A stretch of 64,000 nt of DNA from Ophiura sarsii (Eukaryota > Echinodermata > Ophiuroidea > Amphilepidida > Ophiuridae), in contig CM069449.1 of the NCBI GenBank assembly GCA_035610835.1, positions 7,996,404-8,060,403 on the forward strand. Reading direction: 5' to 3'. A program made the translations under genes and the position numbers. The notes beneath the pieces are model-generated. The model worked only from the letters and a program-made list of their open reading frames with translations. It was not told where the DNA came from and did no database searches. Of the stretch, positions 36,501 through 45,500 are shown piece by piece. Position 1 is the first letter of the stretch, and every line of letters starts with the position of its first letter.

Positions 36501-37862
36501 TGCAGTCCGTTCTCTATCCAAATTGAGTTGCGTACTCAGCTTGAAAAATATTCACATTTTGTGACGCTATGATTTTCCTCCCGTCTGCTCGCGCCACGAG
36601 ACTGGGGAAGCGCGCGCTACCTATACCAGTGAAGTGATTTTTTGTGACGAGAAAACGGTCAGGCTTTTAACATGTTTAATGAAGCTGTACTCTCGCTATG
36701 AACGAGGACTGTACTGTCGTTTTGTTAACACGCTAAACAAGGCCCTTGTATTTTCCGCCAAGTCCTACAGCAGGCGCGGATCCAGAAAAGTTTAGGGGTG
36801 CCCAAAAAAAAGAAATTGATCAGGTTCCATCCAAGCGGTGCGCCCTCCGAGCTATGCTCGAACAGGGGAGGGGGTGTCTGAGGTAGGAAAAAAAAATCAA
36901 TTTTGGAACTCATTTGTTGCGATCTGGTGTATACTTTTGACCAACATTTTATCGAAAAGCCACCTATTCATTTCCAATAAGTATCTTGGTTTTTTATCAA
37001 TGCACGAATGAAGTTGAGCATATACTGATATATTCTTGATTTAAGTATAGATGGTTTAAAAGCTCGAACAGTGGGGGGGGGGGGCGTTTGAGGGGAGAGC
37101 CCAAGCCCTACCCCCCACCCCCCCCCCCCCCCCCCCCCCCCCAAACAACCAACCGCTCTTAAATTTCTGATTCGGAGGCACGTTTCGGAACGTTTCCTAA
37201 CTTCATTTTTTTTAAAGAAAAGAACGCCCGACCGCCGACACTACATGTGCCTGAGACGTCCGTTTGCCCGTAGAACAGGGTGTATTTTTTCGTGGCCTTA
37301 CTCAAAATTACAAAATATGATTTGATTTTGCTTAGAGAGATCTTTCGGACCCCTCAACGTTGTCATCGGTCTCCGTCTAGTCAAGTATTTTAGGATGGAT
37401 ACGGTACACTATATTAGTCTGGCGTCTATTAATACTCTGGATCAAACAGTATATAATATCCCAGGTCCGCTTAAATATAGTTACACACTTACAAATATGT
37501 AGTTAAAATAACCCCTTTTCAGGGTCAACTATACATCAACTGAAGAGGTTACATGTAACTCTTTTTTCTAGTCATTTTATACACATTTTTTTAATTTTCC
37601 TGGTCATCTGACACAAAAAAGGGGTTAAAAATGACTAGAAGCAAGGTCAATTTATCCTAACCACTTTTCAGTGGTGTATAGTTGACCCTGACAAGAATTT
37701 AGTTTTAGCTACACATTTTAGGTGTGTATCGGCATACCTCAATTGTATTAAACTCGCCGATGTTATTGTACGGAACGAGCCCTTCAATGCTGCATTGTAT
37801 GCCAACATTGGAACCGACGAACCCCCTTGCGATGGATATTTTGGGTTTTGGTTTCGGCGGAG
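23996..37862 (-). CDS. Adhesion G-protein-coupled receptor (Ig - GAIN - GPS - 7TM), 5' end not identified
   Basis: Twelve minus-strand exons join without a stop and with matching phases: 37738-37862, 36196-36363, 35431-35536, 34523-34581, 33074-33226, 31762-32134, 30800-31014, 30080-30247, 29041-29153, 26660-26919, 25479-25545 and 23996-24596. They encode about 801 residues: a V-type Ig domain, a GAIN domain, a GPS motif (CVSWDF to CECDHLTNF), seven membrane helices and a Ser/Pro/Thr-rich tail. The family sits in the plasma membrane, cleaves itself at the GPS and signals through G proteins when its tethered peptide is exposed. No ATG or signal-peptide exon was found before 37862. The next same-strand coding exons belong to the IgGFc-binding copy 2 (42491-53673), whose phase fits. 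Ligand and subfamily are unknown. Confidence 0.9.
24800..25060. other. aGPCR intron with mariner-like end motif
   Basis: ACAGGCTGTCCCAGACTGATTAATTAG at about 24807 resembles a small mariner-type terminus. No paired end was found and there is no coding content. Confidence 0.35.
25195..25266 (-). pseudogene. tRNA-derived sequence, TCC anticodon-like, in aGPCR intron
   Basis: On the minus strand it has a good A box (TTAGCGCAACCAGTTAGG), an anticodon-like CTTCCAA and a perfect B box (GGGTTCGACACCC), followed within 50 bp by a T run. The acceptor and anticodon stems do not pair properly, so it looks like a tRNA pseudogene or SINE head and not a functional tRNA-Gly. Confidence 0.5.
25479..25545 (-). 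CDS. aGPCR exon K: transmembrane helix 4
   Basis: A 67-nt exon (acceptor TTGAAG, donor TA/GTAAGT, phase 1-2) encodes IPVVIVGISVGAGFKYYRNE followed by HY, completing the WG-x-P motif of helix 4. The acceptor lacks a strong pyrimidine tract, but phase and content fit both neighbours. Confidence 0.82.
26040..26620. repeat. Foldback-type repeat related to 27775-28315
   Basis: The flanking arms are diverged inverted copies of each other and resemble the arms of the element at 27775-28315 (shared GTGCTCAGC, CCAAAATG and AACAGACGACAGAATTGTTC-like phrases). It lies in the intron between exons J and K. The ORFs over it are artefacts. Confidence 0.45.
26660..26919 (-). CDS. aGPCR exon J: transmembrane helices 2, 3 and start of 4
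   Basis: A 260-nt exon (acceptor ACTACAG, donor TGGG/GTAAGT, phase 2-1) encodes helix 2 (NILINLCLSLIGIYLVFLVA), the extracellular loop 1 cysteine (CPQATCIF) and helix 3 (LLHYFTLTTVAWMAVEARYI), which are strong family signatures. Confidence 0.93.
27333..28561. mobile_element. MITE-like element with GGCCCTGTTTCATAAA ends and internal foldback
   Basis: The left end CAGGGCCCTGTTTCATAAA matches the complement of the right end TTTATGAAATAGGCCCTGG. Inside, about 27775-27985 and 28100-28315 form a second inverted pair (AAACTGCTCAAAAAA and its complement). It lies in the aGPCR intron between exons I and J. Confidence 0.65.
28615..28834. mobile_element. Tc1/mariner-type MITE
   Basis: The 220-bp palindromic element starts CACACAGAAAACACTATG and ends CATAGTGTTTTCTGTGTG, flanked by TA (28613-28614 and 28835-28836). 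Such ends and TA targets fit the mariner superfamily. It has no coding capacity. Confidence 0.8.
29041..29153 (-). CDS. aGPCR exon I: transmembrane helix 1
   Basis: A 113-nt exon (acceptor GTTGCAG, donor AG/GTATGT, phase 0-2) encodes YHGKKAVLSEALDILSQIGC and GLSIAALSITVAIFAVF, matching helix 1 of family B2 receptors. Confidence 0.88.
30080..30247 (-). CDS. aGPCR exon H: GPS autoproteolysis motif
   Basis: A 168-nt phase 0-0 exon (acceptor TTTTCTAG, donor GTG/GTAGGT) holds the complete GPS: four cysteines and two tryptophans in MCVSWDF, DWSEEGCRHGG and VCECDHLTNFAVLV. Cleavage is expected between Leu and Thr of HLT, so the residues needed for self-cleavage are intact. The tethered peptide would start TNFAVLV. 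No long open frame marks this exon. Confidence 0.92.
30425..30667. mobile_element. TTAA-flanked MITE, family A, in aGPCR intron
   Basis: The right end GCCGCGTAGAAAGCG abuts TTAA (30668-30671); the left end CATTTTCCACGCGAC is diverged and abuts GTAA. It is related to 5775-5976 and lies between exons G and H. Confidence 0.6.
30800..31014 (-). CDS. aGPCR exon G: GAIN subdomain B
   Basis: A 215-nt exon (acceptor TTTGCAG, donor CGG/GTAAGC, phase 1-0) encodes the beta-rich segment DDLKFIFVAYRNDFLFPS, VEGVILSATVNGD and LPDPVVIENDIEIPEVEAP just before the GPS exon. Confidence 0.88.
31131..31665. repeat. Large foldback repeat in aGPCR intron (arms about 255 bp)
   Basis: Bases 31131-31393 are nearly the exact reverse complement of 31410-31665; ends contain GCAGAAAAGGGTTCAATGAA and its complement. 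The spacer is under 20 bp, so transcribed RNA would form a very long hairpin. No target duplication was identified. Confidence 0.88.
31762..32134 (-). CDS. aGPCR exon F: GAIN domain, A/B junction
   Basis: A 373-nt exon (acceptor CTTGTAG, donor CAT/GTAAGT, phase 0-1) encodes ITNSVVQAVSHLLNADESPV, VEKQVSLALQQNDQVYVVES and later ELTAFIFVSQDTVSSFS. It is the central GAIN sequence with several N-x-S/T sites. Confidence 0.88.
32155..32650. repeat. Dispersed repeat, copy 2 (uninterrupted)
   Basis: This is collinear with 20880-21200 plus 22870-23070, and gives the pre-insertion state for the nested element there. It lies in the aGPCR intron between exons E and F. Confidence 0.75.
33074..33226 (-). 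CDS. aGPCR exon E: GAIN subdomain A
   Basis: A 153-nt phase 0-0 exon (acceptor TTTTCAG, donor CAG/GTCAGT) encodes helical sequence VNVSDENVAEVASVLVETLE and RVLTDEEVQNVANVLNDVVQ, typical of the helical part of GAIN. Confidence 0.85.
33530..33880 (+). pseudogene. LINE C-terminal fragment (L1/Tx1-like, tentative)
   Basis: In the plus strand, CFECNTSVDYLH resembles the Cys-rich end of L1-type reverse transcriptases. A following open frame with KIIVLGYKPDNQNVLNVMLN, then SLASFTLYRSRLF, resembles their terminal helices. It is antisense to the aGPCR gene, in its intron, and frameshifted. Confidence 0.5.
34197..34212. repeat. Poly-C / poly-A junction
   Basis: A C run is followed directly by an A run in the intron between exons D and E. 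Confidence 0.7.
34523..34581 (-). CDS. aGPCR exon D: linker with N-glycosylation sites
   Basis: A 59-nt exon (acceptor TTGCGCAG, donor CAG/GTAATC, phase 1-0) encodes VNSSLATNNSCIDLVQLSQ with NSS and NNS sequons. It links the Ig domain to the GAIN domain. Confidence 0.65.
35431..35536 (-). CDS. aGPCR exon C: end of the Ig domain
   Basis: Acceptor CATTTAG, donor ATTC/GTAAGA, phase 0-1. It encodes INNVNYSDGGFYWCVFKGP, with the hallmark D-x-G-x-Y-x-C pattern of Ig domains that supplies the second cysteine. The exon is short and outside any long open frame, but its phases match both neighbours. Confidence 0.75.
35637..35881. repeat. Purine hexanucleotide tract, (GAGAAA)n then (GGGGAA)n
   Basis: About 80 bp of AGAGAA units are followed by about 165 bp of GGGGAA units, an uninterrupted purine strand able in principle to form triplex DNA. 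It lies between aGPCR exons B and C. Open frames such as repeated Phe-Pro or Ser-Pro are artefacts. Confidence 0.95.
36196..36363 (-). CDS. aGPCR exon B: central part of the Ig domain
   Basis: A 168-nt phase 0-0 exon (acceptor CTGCACAG, donor GAG/GTAGAG). It encodes VYKQFGKGTLDTAVKIAERS and ends EEKFTFVLNPSGFPGGAFE, the expected middle strands of a V-type domain. The downstream intron carries a 245-bp purine repeat. Confidence 0.75.
36771..37142. mobile_element. hAT-like element fragment, related to 51652-52694
   Basis: It begins CAGGCGCGGATCCAG and shares the internal unit (ACTCATTTGGTGCGATCTGG, then TTTAAAAGCTC) with the complete element at 51652-52694. It ends in G and C runs; the right terminus is not recognisable. 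Confidence 0.6.
37520..37690. mobile_element. 171-bp MITE with CAGGGTCAACTATACA ends
   Basis: Perfect 16-bp inverted termini CAGGGTCAACTATACA and TGTATAGTTGACCCTG bound the element just downstream of aGPCR exon A. The target duplication is unclear. Confidence 0.75.
37738..37862 (-). CDS. aGPCR exon A: first strand block of a V-type Ig domain
   Basis: Acceptor ATGCAG, donor GAG/GTATGC; it needs one base from a phase-1 upstream exon. It encodes PPKPKPKISIARGFVGSNVG followed by IQCSIEG, where the cysteine is the first Ig disulphide partner. The proline-rich start suggests that it follows a stalk. Confidence 0.75.
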
Positions 37863-38207
37863 CTGCATTTCAACACAAAATAATACATAGATTAAAAAAT
37901 AATGCGCTTCTATCGGTAGTTTTCTTGACTATTTATCGTAATATTGTGCTCGCCTAACAGGTCTATGTTCCACTGATCGTTGTTTAATACGATCGCCCTT
38001 AATTGAAGGGGGGTCAAGGGAGATGATCTGCCCCACCAATGTTTTGAGTCTGTCGGTTCATTTTACAAGGGGAATCATTGAGTTATAACACGTTTCAGTT
38101 TAAAAGCCACAATAAAAAGTATCGACTCATTTTTTTTTAAGAATGTGGTATCATATTACGGGAAGACATTTGCTCACTAGGGGAACACTTTTAAGTATTC
38201 CCCTTAA

Positions 38208-38565
38208 AGGTAGATGACCCGATCACATTTTCGTAACACAGAATTATTTCAAACATACGGAGATTTTCATATTATATGAAAGCTCGTATTTTTCTCATCA
38301 TCATACTGAAATTTGACGGCCTAAATCGGTATAATTACGAAGAAATCGATGAAATAACGTCGAATTACCGCGAATGGTGGTATACCACCGATATAGTTTG
38401 TGTACAACTCAATGGGTACAGTTCACAGCATCTTGTGCGTCTAAAATAAGAACCATTAGAGCTATGCAACTCAAACTTTGGAACACAACTTTTTTAAGGA
38501 TGACCTTTCATGTAGAATAGAAAACTTCAAGTTGAAAATCGGAAATGTGATCGGGTCATCTACCT
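38208..38565. mobile_element. TTAA-flanked MITE (piggyBac/Kolobok type)
   Basis: The 358-bp element begins AGGTAGATGACCCGATCACA and ends with its complement, flanked by TTAA (38204-38207 and 38566-38569). It has no transposase. Confidence 0.82.
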
Positions 38566-38769
38566 TTAAGTGAGCAAATATCTTAAAAGGGTGGGGTATG
38601 AACCAAACAATATGAAATTTATCAAGCGCTGTAACTTTTGAACTATTAATGGGATGTACATAGAAGTAAACATTTTTGGAAAAGAACTGAGTTAGATAAT
38701 CCATTTATCAAATTTCACTAAATGCAAGATTTCTTGAACTTATATCCCAAAATCACTTTGTTGGCTCGG

Positions 38770-39200
38770 CAGTGGCGGCACCAGCCTCATAGTTTCTTCT
38801 TTGGGGGGTGCAAAAGGGGGCAAGAATTTTTGTAGGGAGCATGAAAAAACGATGCGCGCGAAACGCGCAAATTTTGTGTGCCATTTTACGCTAACATTTT
38901 CAAAGTGGTCTAATACTAACTAATTTGGTATGAAAATGCGCGCTTGCGCTCAAAATTTAGCTGTGTTATGCTAAAATTGTCAACATTAATTTGTCTAATT
39001 TAACCTAATTTAGTAAGAAAATGTGGGCACAGCGCGGGAAAAATTTGCCTCTTTATGCTAAAATTGTCTATTTTTTCTAATTTTATCTAAATTGATTTTT
39101 TTGGGGGGAAGTGAGGGGGCAAAGCAATATTTATTTTGGGGGAGCAAATTCCCTCCTTGCCCCCCCCCCCCCCCCCCCCCCTCCCGTAGTGCCGCCACTG
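38770..39200. mobile_element. hAT-type MITE with 8-bp target duplication
   Basis: Termini CAGTGGCGGCAC and GTGCCGCCACTG are flanked by TGGCTCGG (38762-38769) and TGGCTCAG (39201-39208), an 8-bp duplication with one mismatch. The interior has repeated CTAAAATTGTC phrases, a G-rich stretch and a 22-bp C run (39160-39181). It is the full-length reference for fragments at 6815-7150 and 55560-55770. Confidence 0.85.
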
Positions 39201-39404
39201 TGGCTCAGCCATTTGCGGACAACGTAACAAGATTAGTTTTTGTATATACAAAATGCCGAAACTGCACCAAAATCATTTAAAGACACTTCTCTAGGAGCGG
39301 TATTTTTAATTTTGTTATACATTTTTTTAGTTTTTACAATTTTTGGGTTAAACATTTTGGCGGTGGACGGATGCGCATGCGTGGCTGTAGAGGCAATGTA
39401 AACG

Positions 39405-39990
39405 TAAACGCAATCAACGCCCCGCGACATAACTGCGATGAGCTTGTAATCATGGTAATAATGGTGAAATATCAGTAGACCTACTCGTTATTAAATTCTG
39501 CTTGCAACTGAATATCACACCACCACACCCCCATACCACCCAACCCCACCCACCCCAACCCCCAACCAACCCGACATTAAGCGCAATCAACGCCCGCGAC
39601 TTAACTGCGATGAGCTTGTATTTGTAATCATGATAATAATGGTGAAATATCAGTAGACCTGCTCGCTATTAAATTCTGCTTGCAACTGAATATCACACCA
39701 CCACACCCCACACCACCCATCCCCACCCACCCCAACCCCAACCAACCCGACATTGAGCGCAATCAACGCCCGCGACTTAACTGCGATGAGCTTGTAATCA
39801 TGGTAATAATAGTGAAATATCAGTAAGACCTACTCGCTATTAAATTCTGCTTGCAACTGAATATCACACCTACCCACTCCACCCCACCCCAACCCCTACT
39901 CCACCCAACCACCACCCAACCCAAACCCAACCCGAAAAGTCTGCGCAGTCGCTCTGTGCCAATTACAATCGATTGCTTCCACTTTTCGTC
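39405..39990. repeat. Tandem repeat, three units of about 175 bp
   Basis: Units begin near 39411, 39584 and 39764 with CGCAATCAACGCCCGCGACT, continue with GGTGAAATATCAGTA and end in a C/A-rich CCCACCCCAACC stretch. A single related unit lies at about 20540-20740. Confidence 0.85.
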
Positions 39991-40019
39991 TTTTCTGAAC
40001 TGTTTTACAATGAGTATTA

Positions 40020-40450
40020 AGTCCTAAAAAAGAAGAAGTTTGTTTGGCTTTGCCCGACCGACCCTAAATACATCGCCGACCCTGAATAGTTGTTATTGTT
40101 TTGAGGGAGGGAAGAAAAATCCCGACCCACCTACCCTATTTGTTTTTGGTTAGAAACTAACTTCTGACGGCGAAAAAAATCTCACTGGTTAGAAAAATCA
40201 AGTTCTAACTTCTAGCCTGCCTCAAATAGCCCAAATGAGGGCGGTCTACATTTAAAAAAATAGAGTTCTAACTTCTAACGCCCAAACAAATTTCACCGGT
40301 TAAAAAAATCGAGATGTGATCGCAAGAGTTCGCTGCTAGATTGTATTGGGACCGAGGTGTCTGGGTGTGTGTGGACAACAATCACTGAGCAATGAGTAGG
40401 TATGCTGGTTAGAATTACCCTGGTGCGGAAATCTAACCGTGTATTTGCAT
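40020..40450. other. No gene recognised
   Basis: Repeated phrases (GTTAGAAACTAACTTCTGACG, GTTCTAACTTCTAGCC) indicate an unclassified degenerate repeat; no exon is supported. Confidence 0.5.
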
Positions 40451-40451
40451 T

Positions 40452-41818
40452 GGGGCCGCCACAGCGCCACAGCGGAACAGGAAAATTAGAGAGTAAAAAA
40501 GTAAATAAAAATGGAATAGAAAATGCTTTATAGCAATAGGAAAACATGGCTGACCAGCGCCACAGCGGAACAGGCGAAAAGGGTGTCATCAGGACCGCCA
40601 GAGCGCCACAGCGGAACAGGAAAATTAAAGGGTTAACAAGTAAATGCAAATGGAAACTGCTTTCAGAAGGAAAACATGGCTGACGTGATCAGCGCCACAG
40701 CGGAACAGGGGGGAAATAGGTGTCATCGGTACCGCCACAGCGCCACAGCGGAACAGGAAAATGAAGGGTGAAAAAGTAATGAGATATAAAATGCTTAATA
40801 TAGCAGTAAGAAAACATGGCTGACCAGCGCCACAGCTGAACAGGGGGAAAATGGGTATCATCGGGACCGTCACAGCGCCACAGCGGAACAGAAAAATAAA
40901 AGAGTTAAAAAGTAAATACAACGAAAAAATGGATGTCATCGGGGCCGCCACAGCGCCACAGCGAAACAGGAAAATTAAAGGGAGAAAAGCAAATACAAAA
41001 CAACTACTTTATAGCAGAAGGAAAACATGTCTGACCAGCGCCACAGCGGAACAGGGGGAAAAGGGTGTCATCGGGACCGCCACAGTGCCACAGCGGAACA
41101 GGAAAATTAAAGAGTGAAAAGCAAATACAAAGCAACTGCTTTATAGCAGAAGGAAAAACATGACTGACCAGCGCCACAGCGGAACAGGGGGAAAAGGGTG
41201 TCATCGGGACCGCCACAGCGCCACAACGGAACAGGTAAATTGCATAGTGAAAAAGGTAAATATAATGTTGAATATAAAATGCTTTATAGCAGTAACAAAA
41301 CATGGCATACTGGCGCCACAGCGGAACAGGGGGAAATGGGTGTCATCGGGACCGCCACAGCGGAACAGGAAAATTGCATAGTCAAAAAGGTAAATAAAAA
41401 TAATGTTGAATATAAAATGCTTCGTAGCTGTAGGAAAACATGGCGTACCGGCGCCACAGCGGAACAGGGGGACATGGGTGTCATCGGGACCGCCACAGTG
41501 GAACAAGGATATTACATAGTCAAGAAAAGGAAAATATAATGTTGAATATAAAATGTTTATAGCAGTAACAAAACATGGCGTACCGGCGCCACAGCGGAAC
41601 AGGGAAAATTGTGTGTCATCAATTGTGTGTCATCACGTGCGCCACAGCGGAACAGGACTTGTATCGGGTGTCATTACGGGCGCCACATGGAATCAGGAAA
41701 AGTAACGAGTGAAAAATGTATATATATTTTTATAAAATATGAAATGCTTGATAGATGAAGGAACACATGGCTTGTAACGGAGTGGTGCCACAGCGGAACA
41801 GGCAAAATATGGAGTCAC
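40452..41818 (-). repeat. Satellite array, inverted arm of the 142-bp family
   Basis: About ten diverged monomers contain GCGCCACAGCGGAACAGG and GGTGTCATCGGGACCGCCAC, the reverse complement of the array at 56953-64000. The terminal unit (TTGTAACGGAGTGGTGCCAC) is also the complement of the first unit of that array, so the two arrays face each other as inverted arms. Confidence 0.9.
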
Positions 41819-41880
41819 CTGGGGCAAAATTTCATGCCGTCTTACGGTCTTACACTACATTGCACTAAGGATAAACCAAA

Positions 41881-41920
41881 GGGATTGAATGTAGCAGACG
41901 TATTGGTGCCTTCACATACA
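41881..41920 (-). pseudogene. Remnant of a second ZP-N exon (exon 4b) in copy 2
   Basis: The minus strand reads ATGTGAAGGCACCAATACG onward, matching the start of ZP-N exon 4 (CEGTN-SA-FN pattern) before homology stops. A mariner-like end (ACAGGGTGTATCAGA) abuts the acceptor side. It appears to be the broken second product of the exon 3-4 duplication. Confidence 0.6.
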
Positions 41921-42490
41921 GGGTGTATCAGAAAGAACTGTACCGTGTTTCTAAAATACATAGAAAATACAAAATGATTATTGTTTTAAATTTAAACACG
42001 TGCAATATAAAGGTGAACATGTTTCCTGTTCAACTTATCAAATAGGTACGATTATATGTACACGAATGATTCACAAGATATTTCGGCAATGGGCTTAAAA
42101 AAAGAAAGTCTTCACATTGTTCATAAAGTAATTTTAAACCAGCCTATGATGCTTTCCCTTTAGGAAATATTGTTAGCTACATCATAATAAAAAATGTCAC
42201 AGTTGAAAAAGCATGATTGCTCATAAAATGCGACAACTCTCCAATGCGTTCCAGTTCTTGGTAATGTCATAATTCAGCAAACAATATTTCCATGATTTTA
42301 GAATTGAAGCTAAGTTATGAGCTTTCTAATTATGAGTGTGGATTTCCTTCGTTTTCTTGGGGTTTTGTTGTTGCGTTGTTGGTAGGGGTGTTTGTTTTGG
42401 GACACACAGTTGGATGGGACGTGGATAATAAGCATTAACGGCTCGTCAGAAATATCAACAATGAACACAGAAACATTCAACACTACTTAC

Positions 42491-42556
42491 CATCAATAGT
42501 CGAGACCGGAGATAAATCAGTGGTAGGAGGGACCTCAGTACTTGGCATAATTGGAA
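42491..42556 (-). CDS. Exon 3b, linker, copy 2 (tandem duplicate of 3a)
   Basis: A 66-nt phase 1-1 exon (acceptor TTCCAG, donor GTAAGT) encodes VPIMPSTEVPPTTDLSP and VSTID. It is closer to copy 1 exon 3 in the PPTT part than 3a is. Confidence 0.72.
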
Positions 42557-45500
42557 CTGGAATTGAATGTATCAGGTTGAAGGAAACAAATTAAAACGGA
42601 TGAATAAATTAAATAAAACATACTACACTTGTAATAGTTCGTTGTAATGATTGCCATGTTATCACTATAAGCTGATGCAGTGCAATTCTCATCCGACAGA
42701 TGTACATCATTAGCATGTTCAAATGGCAATAAAGAAGTGTTGAATATTGCAGACATATTTGTGCCTTCACATAGTAGATTCAGTCCTAGAAATAAGCATG
42801 ATAAGCAATTAACATATCGTTAACGACACATTATTTTCAATGAAAATTCAGACATGCCTGGTGAATCCAATAAAAAACAAGAATGGAGAGAATCATCCGT
42901 TTATAATGATTTTCAATAAATTATGCGACCTGCTTTGTACGTAATTCATACAATATCGGATTGAAACCTAATGTATAATTGGTAAGAATATGTTGTAATG
43001 TTCAACTTATCAAATAGGTACGATTGTGTGTACACGAAAGTAAAGTCTTCACTCGATGATTCATTCCTTTTTTTCTTCTTTGTTTGTTTCATGGTTTCTT
43101 TAATCATTCAGTCCGTATGGACACATAGTTGGATGGGACGTGGACGGCTCATCGGGAATATTAACAACGAAAATAGAAACATTCAACAATTCAACACTAC
43201 TTACCATCAATAGTCGAGACCGGAGATAAATCCGTGGTAGCAGGGACCTCAGTACTTGGCGTAAATGGAACTGTAATTGAATGTATCAGGTTGAAGGAAA
43301 CAAATTAAAACGGATGAATAAATTGAATAAAACATACTGTAAACTAATTTCCTGTCTCAAGCTTTTGCACCTTTTGGGGCTATTATGGGAGTGATTTAAT
43401 CAAATAAACTGAATATTAGTGCCATTTTATTTGTTATCTTATGCAAAATACATTGTGCCTCAGAGTAACGAATCCTCTTCCGGAAGGTCTATAGTTTGAA
43501 TTTCTATTACGCTCTGCCGTTTCGGCATTTAGCGCTCTATTCAAAAGATAGTCTAACCATTAAATCTTGTCGATTTTCATGAATAAATGTTGCTATAACC
43601 AGGGACAATCAAATGGAAGGATAAGAAACTATTGTACTAATATATAAGTATGCGTGTTGCGGGTGTACACAATCATCAGTTGAGCAAGCAAACATAATAT
43701 ATACATGCATGAATGGGCACTGGTACAAATCTCAGCAATCATACTGCACGACTCCGCTGTGTGACTTGCTCAATACGGATGAAGCCTTAGTCGGGTGGAA
43801 ACTCGACATGACCGTGAAGTAGGGTACAAAAGCAATTTTATTGCTGAAAATCATAGATGAGTATGGCTAGTAATGACAAATATGATGTGCCATACAAACA
43901 TATCGTGATGGTATAAAATTAAAGCACTGCCTATTTATTAAGTATTATATTAAGCGCTGGAAATCCTCGATCAAAATAGCCAAAACTCTGCCAGGCGCTG
44001 ACATTGGAAGTGACCACCAGATTCTTATTGCGGATGTAAGAGTTAAATTAAAATGTATTCATAACTCACAGAAGGTTATGAGGTATGACTTGCAGAACAT
44101 CAGTAAGCAATTCTGGACAGAAACTAGTAACAGATTCGAGAAGTTGATGCGCCATGAAGCCGAAATGACACCAGATGAGCTATGGCTAGGCATCAAGGAT
44201 TCAATTCAACAAACTGCCAAATAAACATGTCCCAAAGAAGCCCAAGAGAAGTGCATCCCATTGGCTATCTCAAGAGGTAATGCAGATGAAAGACGTCATC
44301 TTAAAGAAGCTGGCCTACAACATAGCAACCTATACCGCAAGTTCTCTAATGAAATCCAACAGAAGGCAAGGAGGGACTAAAACAAACACATCAGCAAGTT
44401 GTGCAGTGAATTGGAAGACCACAGTGCCCAGAATAACAGCAGAGATCTGTTCCGTGGAATAAAGAATCTGACCAATAAAACTACAGCCAAACTTGCAGTT
44501 ATCAAGGATGAGAATGGCAAAGTTCTGACAGAGGGGGCAGACATCAAAGAGCGGTGGAAAAACTACTGCAAGGGGCTTTATGCGTCTCAAGAGGTCACTG
44601 GCATACAAGCAGATATCGAGTGCAATGTGGAGGAGCCTGATATTCTTGTATCTGAAGTCAAGAATGCCATCAAGAAGCTTAAACCCAACAAAGCACCTGG
44701 CATAGACGATATTCCCGGCGAGCTACTCAAAAACACTGACGGTGCATGGAGTTTCAATCCTGCTACAGCTCTGCAACAAGATATGGCACACTCGGATATG
44801 GCCTGAAGACTGGAAACAAAATCTGTTTTCCTCACCCTACCCAAAAAAGGAGATGTCAGTGAATGCAAGAGCAACAGAACGATAGCTCTTATCCGACATG
44901 CCAGCAAAATTCTACTGCACATCCTTAATGAAAGATTGAGACCACGTCTCGAAAGAGAGCTTCCTCCAGAACAGGCTGGTTTTCGAAGAGGCCGTGGCAC
45001 CAGAGCCCATATAGCTAATATTCGCCACATCATTAAAAAATGCAAGGAATACAAGCGAAAGGTATACTTGTTTTATAGATTACGCCAAAGCCTATGACTG
45101 CGTGAGATATGGTCCTCTCTGGATTGCGCTACAAGCTCTAGGAGTCCCCAACCATCTAGTTCAACTACTAAAAAGCCTCTACGACGGCCAATTTGCTTGT
45201 GTGCGCACTGCTCAGGGAGACAGCGACTGGTTCAATCTCGGCCAAGGTGTGCGTCAAGGATGCATCCTCTCACCTACTCTGTTCAATTTGTATGCCGAGC
45301 ACATCATGAGACATGTCCTTGATGGATGGGCGGGCCGCGGACGGTATATCAGTAGGTGGCTGGCAGCTTCACAACTTATGCAGATGACACCACACTATTA
45401 GCCACAAGCCAGGAAGAGTTAGGCATCTTGCTGAAGAAGGTCAAGAATGAAAGTGAGAGCTTGGGCCTACGTCTCAATGTTCCCAAAACAAAGTCCATGG

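Noticed and set aside
39233..39430. Candidate first exon for the receptor
   Set aside because: No signal-like sequence and no phase-1 donor; partly in repeat DNA.
40293..41539. ORFs on both strands in the inverted satellite arm
   Set aside because: Same satellite family; no domain, splice or start context.
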